Assembly: GCF_003712105.1 (NCBI RefSeq)
Contig: NZ_RHLG01000002.1
Span: forward strand, 1-64,000
Direction of reading: 5' to 3'
Length of the DNA: 64,000 nucleotides
Origin: Winogradskyella sp.
Lineage (GTDB): Bacteria; Bacteroidota; Bacteroidia; Flavobacteriales; Flavobacteriaceae
The position numbers were made by a program, and so were the translations under genes. Shown piece after piece: positions 28,695 through 38,191 of this stretch. The notes under the pieces were generated by a model, which saw only the letters and a list, made by a program, of their open reading frames with translations, was not told where the DNA came from and did no database searches. How positions within the stretch are numbered: the stretch's first letter is position 1; the number at the start of each line of letters is the position of its first letter.

Positions 28695-29495
28695 TTACAG
28701 TAACTCTTTAAATGATATAATTATTGCCATTACTATAGTAAAATAGCCAAAGTAGGTTTTTAGATTCTTAGCGGACATTTTTTTAGCGATAGATAAGCCA
28801 ATAAATATACCGATAATAGAAATTCCTGTAAAAATCAATAAAAATTCCCAATCTATATCTAATGTTTTTACATCACCCAGAAAACCAATTAATGATTGTA
28901 TTGCAATGATGAATAGTGATGTGTTAATTGCTTTTTTAATTGGTAATTTGACTAACAATACTAGCGCAGGAACAATAAGGAAACCACCACCGGCACCCAC
29001 TAAACCAGCTAAGACTCCTATACCTATAGCTTGTGTTATAATTGTGAAATAATGAACTTTATCTAATTTGATTAACTCTTTCTCTTCTATAATGGGTTTC
29101 GATTTTATCATAGACCAACCTGCTAAAAACATTACAAGAGCAAAGAAGAGCATAATAAAAATGGAGTTTGTAAACTTAAACTCACCAATTTCGAAAAACA
29201 CCTTTGGTAGGTTAGGTATAACAAAGCTTCTAACTACATAAACCGTAATTATCGAAGGTATTGCAAAAACTATTGCCGTTTTAAAATCGATATATCTATC
29301 TTTTAGATTTCTTAAAGTGCCAATAGTTGCTGTGCTACCAACTATAAATAATGAATAGGCGGTTGCAATAATTGGATTAAAGCCTAACAAATAAACTAAT
29401 ATGGGCACAGTTAAAATAGAACCACCACCACCAATAAGACCTAAAACCAAGCCTACAAGTAAAGCTCCTAAATAGCCAATGATTTCGTTAAACAC
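28695..29495 (-). CDS. TSUP-family (TauE/SafE) sulfite/anion exporter
   Basis: This 266-residue membrane protein has about eight helices in two repeats, each starting with a Gly-rich motif (GLVLGLIGGGGSILTVPIL and GVLAGLVGAGGGFLIVPALV), the hallmark of TSUP carriers. The start is GTG at 29493-29495. It lies upstream of, and on the same strand as, the persulfide dioxygenase-like gene, so it probably exports the sulfite or thiosulfate that the neighbour produces. Confidence 0.92.
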   Translation of the reverse strand: MFNEIIGYLGALLVGLVLGLIGGGGSILTVPILVYLLGFNPIIATAYSLFIVGSTATIGTLRNLKDRYIDFKTAIVFAIPSIITVYVVRSFVIPNLPKVFFEIGEFKFTNSIFIMLFFALVMFLAGWSMIKSKPIIEEKELIKLDKVHYFTIITQAIGIGVLAGLVGAGGGFLIVPALVLLVKLPIKKAINTSLFIIAIQSLIGFLGDVKTLDIDWEFLLIFTGISIIGIFIGLSIAKKMSAKNLKTYFGYFTIVMAIIISFKELL

Positions 29496-29517
29496 GTATT
29501 GTGACTTTTTTTCAGTT

Positions 29518-29525
29518 CAAAAATA
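29518..29525 (-). promoter_or_regulatory. -7 promoter element of the TauE-type gene
   Basis: On the minus strand, TATTTTTG fits TAnnTTTG, 22 bp before the GTG start. Confidence 0.4.
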
Positions 29526-29550
29526 ACCAATTGAATTTTGAAATGAATAG

Positions 29551-29583
29551 TTTGGTTGTTTTTTAAATATTGTATTATATTTG
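29551..29583 (+). promoter_or_regulatory. tRNA-Arg promoter
   Basis: TATATTTG (29576-29583) is a perfect Bacteroidota -7 box, 15 bp before the tRNA 5' end. TTTGGTTG at 29551-29558 is at the right distance for the -33 box. Confidence 0.65.
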
Positions 29584-29598
29584 CACCCACTTAAAAAC

Positions 29599-29672
29599 GG
29601 CCTCGTGGCGCAACTGAATAGCGCATCTGATTACGGCTCAGAAGGTTACAGGTTTGAATCCTGTCGAGGTCA
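29599..29672 (+). tRNA. tRNA-Arg (ACG)
   Basis: A 74-nt cloverleaf. The acceptor stem GGCCTCG/CGAGGTC has one G-U pair. The anticodon loop TTACGGC is closed by TCTGA/TCAGA and gives anticodon ACG. The T arm is ACAGG, TTTGAAT, CCTGT, and the discriminator base is A. CCA is not encoded. Confidence 0.95.
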
Positions 29673-29682
29673 CGAATACATC

Positions 29683-29716
29683 AAAAAAGCAAGCAACATA
29701 TAAAGCTTGCTTTTTT
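29683..29716 (+). terminator. Terminator of the tRNA-Arg transcript
   Basis: AAAAAAGCAAGC pairs with GCTTGCTTTTTT around a 10-nt loop, starting 10 nt after the tRNA. Confidence 0.85.
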
Positions 29717-29762
29717 ATTTTATGTCTTTTTAATTTTCAGCCCGTAGTGCTAAGGCATTATT

Positions 29763-29775
29763 ATCCTGTCGAGGT
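29763..29775 (+). repeat. 13-bp copy of the tRNA-Arg 3' region
   Basis: ATCCTGTCGAGGT is identical to tRNA bases 29658-29670 and in the same orientation, 105 bp further on. Direct repeats of tRNA 3' ends are typical att sites or relics of a duplicated tRNA. No integrase gene is near. Confidence 0.45.
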
Positions 29776-30060
29776 GAAAAAAAGCAAAATCCATATGAAC
29801 TTATAATTTGTGTTTTTTTAGTTGCCTCAAACGACCTTAATTATTAGGGGTTTTTACTTTTAACTACTTAGGTTATTTTGATACCAAAAAGCAATTTAAG
29901 CGTTTGGTCTTATGATTTTGTAAGATTTTTAGATGACCCCATAATTTTAGATTATATTTCAGATAGATTTAGCTTGAAGCTTAATTTTCTTTTTATTAAT
30001 TATGATGCTGACAGCTATTGCAATTTTATCATTAAAATTATCTAATATTAAGTAAAACCT
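29776..30060. other. Non-coding gap before glpD
   Basis: I see no plausible gene on either strand; all frames are broken by frequent stops. It is AT-rich. It should contain the glpD promoter, but no clear TAnnTTTG stands out. Confidence 0.5.
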
Positions 30061-31647
30061 GTGTTTAATAGAGAATATCAGTTAGAACAGCTCAAAACCA
30101 TTAACCTTTATGATATTGTAATTATTGGTGGTGGCGCAAGTGGGTTAGGAGTAGCAGTTGATGCGGCTTCGAGAGGATTTAAAGTAGCCCTATTTGAAGC
30201 CTTTGATTTTGCCAAAGGTACATCTAGCCGGAGTACTAAACTGGTTCATGGAGGCGTTCGTTATTTAGCACAAGGAAATATAAAGCTGGTTAAAGATGCA
30301 TTAAAAGAACGTGGATTGATTGAGAAAAACGTAAATCATCTCTTCAAGCGACAAACCTTTTTAATCCCTAATTATGCATATTGGGATAAATACTTTTATG
30401 GTGTTGGGCTAAAAGTTTACGATTGGCTTTCTCAGAATTTATCAATTGGAAAATCAAAGATTGTTTCTGCCGAAGAAGCTTCAGAACATATAAAGGAATT
30501 AAAGACAGACGGACTCACAGGTGGCGTTACTTATTTAGATGGGCAATTTGATGATGCGCGCTTAGCACTTAATTTGGCGCAAACTGCTACAGAACAAGGT
30601 GCAGTAATTCTCAATCACTTTCAGGTCGTTGATTTTATAAAGAATAATAACGGCCAAATTGAAGGTGTTAAAGTGTTAGATACAGAAACAAACGACAATT
30701 TAACTGTCAAGGCTAAAGTTGTTGTTAATGCTACTGGCGTGTTTTCAAATAAGATATTAAAGTTGGCAGGCCGAAAGAAAAGAAGCTTAAAAGTAGTACC
30801 GAGTCAGGGCATTCATTTAGTTTTTGATCGTTCTTTCTTAAAAGGTGACACCGCATTAATGGTTCCTAAAACTAGTGATGGTCGTGTGTTATTTGCAATT
30901 CCTTGGCACAATAAGGTATTAGTTGGTACTACTGATACACCAGTCAACAAACCAAAATTTGAACCACTTGCTTTAAAGGAAGAAATTGATTTTATACTGT
31001 CAACAATGGCCGAGTATTTTCCTAAAGCGCCTACAAAAGATGATGTATTATCTGTTTTTGCTGGACTACGACCTTTAGTCGCACCAGAAGGAGATAAAAG
31101 CAATACAAAAGAGATTTCACGTAGTCATGAAATTATTCACTCCGATAGTGGATTACTTACAATTGTTGGCGGAAAGTGGACGACTTATAGAGAGATGAGT
31201 GAAGATGTCGTGAATAAAGCTATAACGGTGCATCAACTTGATAACGTTGAGGTAAAAACAGAAACACTAAAGATTCATGGTAGTATACCAAAAGCGCTTA
31301 AAAACTCTATTCCTAAAGATTTATGGTACTATGGAAATGACGCTATTGCACTAGAGTCTTTTGTAAACGCTAACCCTGAGTATAACACTTTACTTCATCC
31401 AAACTATAAATTTGTAATAGGACAAATATATTGGGCTATTAAGAACGAAATGGCACGTACAGTCGAAGACGTTTTGGCAAGACGAATCCGTTTGCTTTTT
31501 ATCGATGCAAAAGCAGCTGTTGAATGTTCAGAACTAGTTGCAGATATTCTTCAATCTGAACTTAAAAAATCACTAGATTGGAGAAATCAGCAAGTCGAAG
31601 ATTTTAAAAACTTAGCAAAAGGCTATTTAATACAAGACTATGACTAA
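30061..31647 (+). CDS. glpD: FAD-dependent glycerol-3-phosphate dehydrogenase
   Basis: Oxidises sn-glycerol 3-phosphate to dihydroxyacetone phosphate at the membrane and passes electrons to quinone. The 528-residue protein has the FAD-binding motif DIVIIGGGASGLGVAVDAASRG (about 17-38), SSRSTKLVHGGVRYL, VVNATGVFS and the IVGGKWTTYR motif, plus a C-terminal helical domain. The start is GTG. It overlaps glpK by 8 bp, indicating translational coupling. Confidence 0.95.
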   Translation: MFNREYQLEQLKTINLYDIVIIGGGASGLGVAVDAASRGFKVALFEAFDFAKGTSSRSTKLVHGGVRYLAQGNIKLVKDALKERGLIEKNVNHLFKRQTFLIPNYAYWDKYFYGVGLKVYDWLSQNLSIGKSKIVSAEEASEHIKELKTDGLTGGVTYLDGQFDDARLALNLAQTATEQGAVILNHFQVVDFIKNNNGQIEGVKVLDTETNDNLTVKAKVVVNATGVFSNKILKLAGRKKRSLKVVPSQGIHLVFDRSFLKGDTALMVPKTSDGRVLFAIPWHNKVLVGTTDTPVNKPKFEPLALKEEIDFILSTMAEYFPKAPTKDDVLSVFAGLRPLVAPEGDKSNTKEISRSHEIIHSDSGLLTIVGGKWTTYREMSEDVVNKAITVHQLDNVEVKTETLKIHGSIPKALKNSIPKDLWYYGNDAIALESFVNANPEYNTLLHPNYKFVIGQIYWAIKNEMARTVEDVLARRIRLLFIDAKAAVECSELVADILQSELKKSLDWRNQQVEDFKNLAKGYLIQDYD

Positions 31648-33124
31648 AGATATTATAATTGCATTAGACCAAGGCACCACATCTAGTAGGACAATAGCTT
31701 ATGATAGCGAGGGCAATGAAGTGACATCAGCACAACAAAGTTTTGAACAGTTATTTCCTGCGAATGGTTGGGTAGAACATGATCCAGAAGCGATATGGCA
31801 ATCGCAATATGATACAATTAAGAACGTACTTTCTCAAGGAATCAATGTTGAGCAAATTGCTGGTATCGGTATTACCAATCAACGCGAAACTACAATTGTT
31901 TGGAATCGTGTTACTGGTAAACCTTTATATAATGCCATCGTATGGCAAGACCGGAGAACAGCATCATTTTGTGATGAACTAAAATCAAACGGTTATTCAG
32001 ACTTAATTCAAAATAAAACAGGTCTAATCATCGATGCTTATTTTTCTGCATCCAAAGTACATTGGATATTAGATAATGTTGATGGCGCCAGAACATTAGC
32101 GCAAAACAGCGATTTATGTTTTGGTACGGTTGACACATGGTTGGTTTACAAACTGACTGAAGGACAGGTTTATGTTACAGATGTGAGCAACGCATCAAGG
32201 ACCATGTTGTTTAATATCCATGATTTATTATGGGATAATGAGTTGCTAGAATTATTTGATATTCCAAAAACAATGTTGCCTGAAGTTAAATCGTCTTCAG
32301 AAATATATGGTTATACCCGTTTATTTGGAGATAAGATTCCAATTGCAGGTATTGCTGGCGACCAACAAGCAGCGCTTTTTGGGCAGTTATGTACAAAAAA
32401 AGGAATGGTTAAAAACACCTATGGTACAGGTTGCTTTCTTCTTATGAATACAGGGAAAAAGCCTGTATTATCTCAAAATCAGCTATTAACTACCATTGCA
32501 TGGCAAATTAATGGAAAAACACATTATGCCTTAGAGGGAAGTGTTTTTGTTGGTGGTGCTGCCGTACAATGGTTACGAGATGGTATTGGCATTATTGATG
32601 AAGCTAAAGAAATAGAAGCTTTAGCTAATGAGGTAGAAGATAGTGGCGGGTTAGTAGTGGTTCCAGCATTTACTGGTTTAGGAGCACCATATTGGGATCC
32701 CTATGCTAGAGGAAGTATTATGGGTATTACTCGCGGTACAACAAGAGCGCATATTGCAAGAGCAACTCTCGAAGGTATTGCGCTTCAGGTTTACGATATT
32801 GTAAAGGCGATGGAAAATGATGCTAACATGCAGATAAAAGAGCTGCGTGTTGATGGTGGTGCATCAGCAAATGACTTATTGTTACAAATACAATCTGATA
32901 TTTTTAATTGTGAAGTTGTACGTCCAAAACATTTGGAGACAACTGCATTAGGTGCAGCTTATTTAGCCGGCTTGGCTGTAGGTCTTTATCAAAGTATAAA
33001 ACAATTAAGAATGCAATGGAATGCAGATAAAGTAATAGCGCCTAATACAGATACTTCAAAGCAAAAACAGCTAATCAATCAATGGCATAAAGCTGTGAAA
33101 AGATCTAAGAATTGGATGGAATAA
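31640..33124 (+). CDS. glpK: Glycerol kinase
   Basis: Phosphorylates glycerol with ATP, feeding GlpD. The 494-residue FGGY-family protein has ALDQGTTSSRTI at the N-terminus, GITNQRETT, WQDRRT, GDQQAALFGQ, and the C-terminal DGGASANDLLLQIQSD and ETTALGAAYLAGL. No glpF facilitator gene follows; the next genes are unrelated. Confidence 0.97.
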   Translation: MTKDIIIALDQGTTSSRTIAYDSEGNEVTSAQQSFEQLFPANGWVEHDPEAIWQSQYDTIKNVLSQGINVEQIAGIGITNQRETTIVWNRVTGKPLYNAIVWQDRRTASFCDELKSNGYSDLIQNKTGLIIDAYFSASKVHWILDNVDGARTLAQNSDLCFGTVDTWLVYKLTEGQVYVTDVSNASRTMLFNIHDLLWDNELLELFDIPKTMLPEVKSSSEIYGYTRLFGDKIPIAGIAGDQQAALFGQLCTKKGMVKNTYGTGCFLLMNTGKKPVLSQNQLLTTIAWQINGKTHYALEGSVFVGGAAVQWLRDGIGIIDEAKEIEALANEVEDSGGLVVVPAFTGLGAPYWDPYARGSIMGITRGTTRAHIARATLEGIALQVYDIVKAMENDANMQIKELRVDGGASANDLLLQIQSDIFNCEVVRPKHLETTALGAAYLAGLAVGLYQSIKQLRMQWNADKVIAPNTDTSKQKQLINQWHKAVKRSKNWME

Positions 33125-33187
33125 GCGGGTCTTTCAAAGCGTGTTATGATGTTATTATCTACAGATCATCAAAACAAGGATAAGATT

Positions 33188-33265
33188 ATGTTTACTTTTT
33201 ATTTTGAGTCTATATTGGTTTTATTAAATTTAGCCTTAATGTTTATAAGATATAACTCTAAATAA
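33188..33265 (+). CDS. Possible 25-aa membrane micropeptide upstream of the CHASE2 gene
   Basis: ATG at 33188 opens a 25-residue frame, MFTFYFESIL then VLLNLALMFIRYNSK: one hydrophobic helix followed by a positively charged end. Its stop TAA (33263-33265) overlaps the CHASE2 start as TAATG, the arrangement of translationally coupled genes. It could be a leader peptide or a small membrane subunit. It may also be chance, as it is short and no homologue is recognised. Confidence 0.35.
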   Translation: MFTFYFESILVLLNLALMFIRYNSK

Positions 33266-34431
33266 TGAGTAAGATTAAGGCAAACCAATTAGTTAAAGAT
33301 GCTTTTTTAAGCACCGTTATGACTTTTGTAATAGCTGGAATCTTATACTTCACTTTTATTAATCTTGCTGTTTTAGATCCTTTTGAAAAGGCGTTCAAAG
33401 ACTTCAAATTCACAGATATTTTTTATTCTGAACGCTTTAATTCATCCAAACGAAGTGATAATATAGTACTGGTAAACGTTAAACATGCTAATCGCTTTGA
33501 GTTGGCTCAAGCTATAGATAAGGTCAATGGTAATAACCCAAAAGCTCTAGGTGTAGATATCATTTTTAAGGATTTAAAATTAGCCTTTACAGACTCTATA
33601 CTCAAAGAGACATTATCTCGCACACCAAACCTAGTCTTATCGTATTATAAAGATGGAGATTCCATAGTCGAAAACCATGATTATTTTAATATTCCTGATG
33701 CATCCAAAGGTTATATTAATCTAGATTTAGAAGGGCAAAATACTGTAGTAAGAGATTTTTTAGGCTATAATAAAAATTTAGATGCGCATAGCTTTTCTGC
33801 TGAATTATTACTTAAATCAGGTCAGATAGATACCGATTTTATAGACCAGCGATTAAAAAAGCCTATTCCTATCAACTACATTGGTGGAGACGATATGTTT
33901 TTAAGTTTTGATATTGAAGAAGTCATGGCTTCAGAGACCATTCCAGCAATGAAAAATGCTATTGTTTTATTGGGGTATTTAGGTGATGAGAATCCTGAAT
34001 TTGATATTGAAGATAAACATTTCACACCTTTAAATAAAGCCTGGGTTGGTCGAGCAGTACCTGATACATATGGCGTTACAATACACGCAAACATTATGAA
34101 TATGTTTCTTAGTAAGTCGTTGCTTTATAGAGCACCAAATTTTATAATATATCTTATAGCAATTATACTTTGTTTTGGCCTTACGTATGTTACGATGAAA
34201 TTATATTTAAAGAATAATTTCGTCTTCGATATTATTCAGCGACCAATTCAACTCGTTTTTTCGGTACTACTTTTATATTTGGCTTTATTATTGTTACAAA
34301 CTAATATATACCTAGATGTAATTCCAATCATTTTGCTATGCCTTTTAGGCTTAGAAATGATAGATTATTATGTGTATTTGGTAGAATATCTAAACAAAAA
34401 ATTTGGATGGCAAAGTATGCTTTTATCTTAA
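33265..34431 (+). CDS. CHASE2-domain membrane sensor protein
   Basis: This 388-residue protein has one N-terminal membrane helix (about 15-35), an extracytoplasmic CHASE2 domain (about 36-290, with NIVLVNV, ALGVDIIFKD, AIVLLGYLGD, DTYGVTIHANIMNMFLS), then three C-terminal helices (about 293-385). CHASE2 is an extracellular sensor module, usually fused to kinases or cyclases; here there is no output domain. It overlaps the next gene by 25 bp. The pair converges on the caspase/CHAT operon, so it may sense the signal for it; that link is positional. Confidence 0.85.
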   Translation: MSKIKANQLVKDAFLSTVMTFVIAGILYFTFINLAVLDPFEKAFKDFKFTDIFYSERFNSSKRSDNIVLVNVKHANRFELAQAIDKVNGNNPKALGVDIIFKDLKLAFTDSILKETLSRTPNLVLSYYKDGDSIVENHDYFNIPDASKGYINLDLEGQNTVVRDFLGYNKNLDAHSFSAELLLKSGQIDTDFIDQRLKKPIPINYIGGDDMFLSFDIEEVMASETIPAMKNAIVLLGYLGDENPEFDIEDKHFTPLNKAWVGRAVPDTYGVTIHANIMNMFLSKSLLYRAPNFIIYLIAIILCFGLTYVTMKLYLKNNFVFDIIQRPIQLVFSVLLLYLALLLLQTNIYLDVIPIILLCLLGLEMIDYYVYLVEYLNKKFGWQSMLLS

Positions 34432-35183
34432 TCTTCTGCTTTACGTTTCAGAGTGCTTTTACTCAGGACAGTTTGTGCGTATTTAAAGTCAATGGCTCTG
34501 TACTAAAAACCAGTGCTAATGCTATACAGGTAGTTAAAAAAGGAGATTATATCATACGTTCAGATAAGTTTGTTTTAGACAATGCTTCAAATATTCTTAG
34601 TATCGATAAATTGGGTAACGCCTATGTGTTAAATCAAAAAGGGAATTATAGTTTTAAAGATTTCATTTCTAATAAAGAATCTAAATCTTCATCAGGACTA
34701 ACAAGTAAATACTTTAAACTTATTTGGAAAGAATTACGAAACGCCAATGGTAATGCTACACTTATTGGTGGCGTGTTTAGAGGTGAGCAGCTAATGATAT
34801 TCCCTCGAGATACAGTTAAAATTGCTAGCTCTAAGATTGCGTTTGGTTGGAAAAGAGCAGATGAAGATTCAAAGTATTACGTATTTATTAGAGATATTGA
34901 AAATGATAAGACAGCGAAGTTTGAACTCAACACAAACGAGTTAACACTTTATAAAGCTAATCCGATTTTTTCTAATGGAACCTTTTTTGAATGGGTTGTT
35001 ACTACTGATGAATTTCCTAACCTAGACAACCTCACATTTTTCTCTTTTGAGTTAATCAACAAATCTGAATATAAAAGCTTGATCAAAGATTACTCAGCTT
35101 TTCAACAAGAACTAAAAGCACTTGGTTTTTCTAGTGAGGACATAAAGAATGCTATTTGCGAAGCATACGGGATTTGTAATTAA
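34407..35183 (+). CDS. Secreted protein of unknown function, partner of the CHASE2 protein
   Basis: The start chosen is ATG at 34407 (258 residues), because a clean signal peptide (MAKYAFILIFCFTFQSAFTQ) follows; a longer frame adds residues that read as shadow of the CHASE2 gene. The mature N-terminus (about 21-95) looks like a small beta-domain of FecR or SH3 type (VNGSVL, VKKGDYIIRSDKF, LDKLGNAYVLNQKGNYSF). The middle is beta-rich, and a C-terminal helix resembles tails of caspase-locus proteins. Its stop overlaps the caspase-TPR gene stop by 4 bp. Confidence 0.7.
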   Translation: MAKYAFILIFCFTFQSAFTQDSLCVFKVNGSVLKTSANAIQVVKKGDYIIRSDKFVLDNASNILSIDKLGNAYVLNQKGNYSFKDFISNKESKSSSGLTSKYFKLIWKELRNANGNATLIGGVFRGEQLMIFPRDTVKIASSKIAFGWKRADEDSKYYVFIRDIENDKTAKFELNTNELTLYKANPIFSNGTFFEWVVTTDEFPNLDNLTFFSFELINKSEYKSLIKDYSAFQQELKALGFSSEDIKNAICEAYGICN

Positions 35184-38158
35184 TTTCTCAAAATATACTT
35201 TGAAACGGTAGACTTACTGTAATCGTCTTTGAGTTTATTGTCCTTAATTAAAAACGGATTTACTTTACTTAAAAGGCTGTTGTAAGCTGATAAATTACCT
35301 TTATAACTAGAGTAGACGGCAGCTAATAAAAAATCTTGTTGTTGGGTTTTAAGAGCTAACAAACCATTATAATACGCATCACATTTTTTACTGTCATTAG
35401 CATCAATAGTTGCTTTTACAAGCAGTTTTATAATGTCTATTTTATTGGCTTTTGTTTTAATTTTATCGGCTAGCGATTCAGCTATTTCTATAGATTGCGT
35501 TGTTTCTTCTTGTAGGTATAAAAACTTAGCATATTCATATCCTGTTGTAAATGTGGGATGAATATCATATGCCAGTTTGTAAAGCGCTTTTGCATCACTA
35601 GGTGTGCCAAAGCTCATTTTAGTTTTTGCGGCATTAATAATGTACGCGGCTATATCATCTAAGGCGTTTATGTCTTTATTTTGTGATGACGAAATGCTGA
35701 AGTGTTTTTTGGCAGTATCTACATCATTACTCTCAACGGCACTGTAACCAAGATTTGAATGAATTTTAGAATAAGACTCGTCAATAGCAATAGCTTTTTT
35801 ATAACTGTTTATAGCTTCGGTATAATTAGCATTAGCAAAATGAGTTTTCCCCAGAAGATTCCATAACTCAGGAACATTCGGTTGTTCCTGCATAGCTGTT
35901 TTAAGTAATGCAATTGACTTGTCGGTTTCCTTCAGTCTGTTGTATACATCCACAAGCTTTACATAAGCATTAATGTTGTTCTTGTTTTTGTCAATAGCGG
36001 TTTGGTATTGTGTTATTGCATCAGAATCGTTTTTGAATGCTACCTCTAAAAACTCACCGTACTTTAAGTGAATATCCGAATTAATAGGATTATTTGCAAT
36101 GCCGTCAATAAACCATTGTTTTGATTTTGCTTTTCTATTTAATTTGTAAAACAACCATGCGCGTCCAGCATAGGCAGCAATATTTTTTTTGTCGTTGACA
36201 ATCGCAGTTTTGTATAAAGAATCTGCAAGTTTTAGTCGTGTTAATTTAGATGTATTCGTTCTTAAATAGTCGGCATAGTCACTATATCTTTTCGATATTT
36301 CTGGTTCGGAATCAATAGCATTAAGTAAAAGTTGCTCAGCAGATTTATCATCTAATTTTTTGGCTTCGATATATCTTAATAGGTCAATAGTATTGGTCTT
36401 AGAGATTTTTGTATACCATTCATTAGCTGCCTGATTATTACCTTTAAGAGTTTCTATGTTAGCTAAACCTTCAAGTGCTTCGGAATTATTACGTTCAGTT
36501 TCTAATATCTCTTTATATATTTTTTCTGCTATATGGTATTTACCTTGGCTAATATTAATCTCGGCTAATCTTAGCTTACTATATATGTCATTTCCATTAA
36601 TACCAACTGCGGTGTTAAAGATTTCTGTTGCCTCATCGAACTTATATTGGTCTATATAATTATCGCCAAGATTTACTTGAGGTGTTTCCCAAGTGTTTAT
36701 AAGCTTTTTTGCTGTATTAAAATGGTAATAAGCACTATCGTAAACAGCTTCGTAGTTGTATACTATACCCATAGCATTATGCACATAAGCTGCTCGGGGT
36801 TCAATATTTAATGCATTGAGAAGTTTCTTTTTCGCTAAACCATATCTAGCTGTATTTCTATTTCTAATAATGCTGTAGGCTTCGAGCATTAGCTTACTCA
36901 CGGTAATTCTGTCCTTTAACAGGTTATCATCATCCATAAGTTCTAAACATATGTCAAGATGTTTTGCTTCTCTTTGAAATGTTCTCGCATTAGGTAACTT
37001 TTTTTCACCTGAAATGTATCTGTTAATGAGTTGCTGTGCCGAACTCGAAAGTTGTGAGAGCAACACTGTTTTCATTTTTTCTAGATATGATTCTGAAATT
37101 GAATTATCTGCTTTTGCCTTTTTATAGATGTCGTAAGCGCTTGAAGACTTTCCGTAATACGATTCACTTTTAATTGCATTAGCAAACTGAGTAACTTGAG
37201 CAGGAAGCGATTTATCAGTATCGGTAATACTTCTTGCAGCAATGACTTTTGTTTGGTCTATTGCTTTTTTTACATCTTCAAATGAAACTATTTTATCTTC
37301 TTCTTTGATTTTTTTGAGGATTGCACGAGCATCTTTAGTTCTTACAACCGGAGTTTGTTTTTGATTGTGTTTTTCTGAAACTGTACTGGCGACATTATCG
37401 TATAGGTAATCATCAATTTCTCTAAATTGCAACTCATTATCAGCATTATCATCTGCTTCTCCAGTGAGACCTTTTACAAAATAATGCGTAAAATAACCGT
37501 GTTGTAAATCACTGCTCTCGTAAGACAATTCATCAACACCACAGCTTAAAAACTTTGAAGTATTCTCAAACATTGCTTGTAGTGTGCCCATATTTTTTTG
37601 TGGACCATCTTCGAAAATAAAGCCAGAGCGACATGCATCAAGAATTAGGATAACATTCGCGTTTTTTTGAGTCAAGGCTCTAATAATTCTATTGTTTAGT
37701 CGATCTAAAGCTATTACGCCACCAGTACCAACATACTCTCTGTTAGCGTTAGAGTCAGCAGCAAGCAGATAACCTTCTTTATATCCAAAATCTTCAACCA
37801 CATCGCCATGACCGGCAAAGTAGACATATACAATATCATTCTCTGCTATTTTTTTGGCTATTTGTCTAAAGGCATTTTCTATATTAAGCGCAACAGCATT
37901 TTTATTGATTAAGAGCTCAATATTTTCTTCTGGAATTTTTTCAATATCGCTGAGGTAATTTTTAAATAACGCTGCATCGTTATCAGCATAATTGAGTTTT
38001 AAATTATCCTCAAAATAGTCCGAAATACCAATTATAATAGCATATTTATTGCCCTCAACTATATTTTCATTGCTTTCACCAACCGAACCTCGAGAATCGT
38101 CTTGAGAATAGCCAATCGCAAAGAAGAAAATTAATATGTATTTTATATGAGGTTTCAT
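35180..38158 (-). CDS. Secreted caspase-family protease with TPR array
   Basis: This 992-residue protein has signal peptide MKPHIKYILIFFFAIGYSQ, then a caspase p20-like domain (about 36-260): YAIIIGISDYFEDN, the catalytic His in YVYFAGHGD (His117), YLLAADS, and the catalytic Cys in LILDACRSG (Cys176). About 20 tetratricopeptide-like helical hairpins follow (about 390-980), e.g. GKYHIAEKIYKEIL and YTEAINSYKKAIAID. The motif SRGSVGE (Arg23) sits directly after the signal-peptide site. Caspase homologues of this metacaspase-like type usually cut after Arg or Lys. It is the last gene of the ten-gene operon. TPRs probably bind partner proteins. Confidence 0.9.
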   Translation of the reverse strand: MKPHIKYILIFFFAIGYSQDDSRGSVGESNENIVEGNKYAIIIGISDYFEDNLKLNYADNDAALFKNYLSDIEKIPEENIELLINKNAVALNIENAFRQIAKKIAENDIVYVYFAGHGDVVEDFGYKEGYLLAADSNANREYVGTGGVIALDRLNNRIIRALTQKNANVILILDACRSGFIFEDGPQKNMGTLQAMFENTSKFLSCGVDELSYESSDLQHGYFTHYFVKGLTGEADDNADNELQFREIDDYLYDNVASTVSEKHNQKQTPVVRTKDARAILKKIKEEDKIVSFEDVKKAIDQTKVIAARSITDTDKSLPAQVTQFANAIKSESYYGKSSSAYDIYKKAKADNSISESYLEKMKTVLLSQLSSSAQQLINRYISGEKKLPNARTFQREAKHLDICLELMDDDNLLKDRITVSKLMLEAYSIIRNRNTARYGLAKKKLLNALNIEPRAAYVHNAMGIVYNYEAVYDSAYYHFNTAKKLINTWETPQVNLGDNYIDQYKFDEATEIFNTAVGINGNDIYSKLRLAEINISQGKYHIAEKIYKEILETERNNSEALEGLANIETLKGNNQAANEWYTKISKTNTIDLLRYIEAKKLDDKSAEQLLLNAIDSEPEISKRYSDYADYLRTNTSKLTRLKLADSLYKTAIVNDKKNIAAYAGRAWLFYKLNRKAKSKQWFIDGIANNPINSDIHLKYGEFLEVAFKNDSDAITQYQTAIDKNKNNINAYVKLVDVYNRLKETDKSIALLKTAMQEQPNVPELWNLLGKTHFANANYTEAINSYKKAIAIDESYSKIHSNLGYSAVESNDVDTAKKHFSISSSQNKDINALDDIAAYIINAAKTKMSFGTPSDAKALYKLAYDIHPTFTTGYEYAKFLYLQEETTQSIEIAESLADKIKTKANKIDIIKLLVKATIDANDSKKCDAYYNGLLALKTQQQDFLLAAVYSSYKGNLSAYNSLLSKVNPFLIKDNKLKDDYSKSTVSKYILRN

Positions 38159-38191
38159 TTTAAGACTTAAAAATAGCGATTTGAATTTTTA

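Noticed and set aside
29776..30060. Possible pseudogene between the tRNA and glpD
   Set aside because: Reading all frames gives only fragments shorter than about 20 codons, with no recognisable protein pieces.
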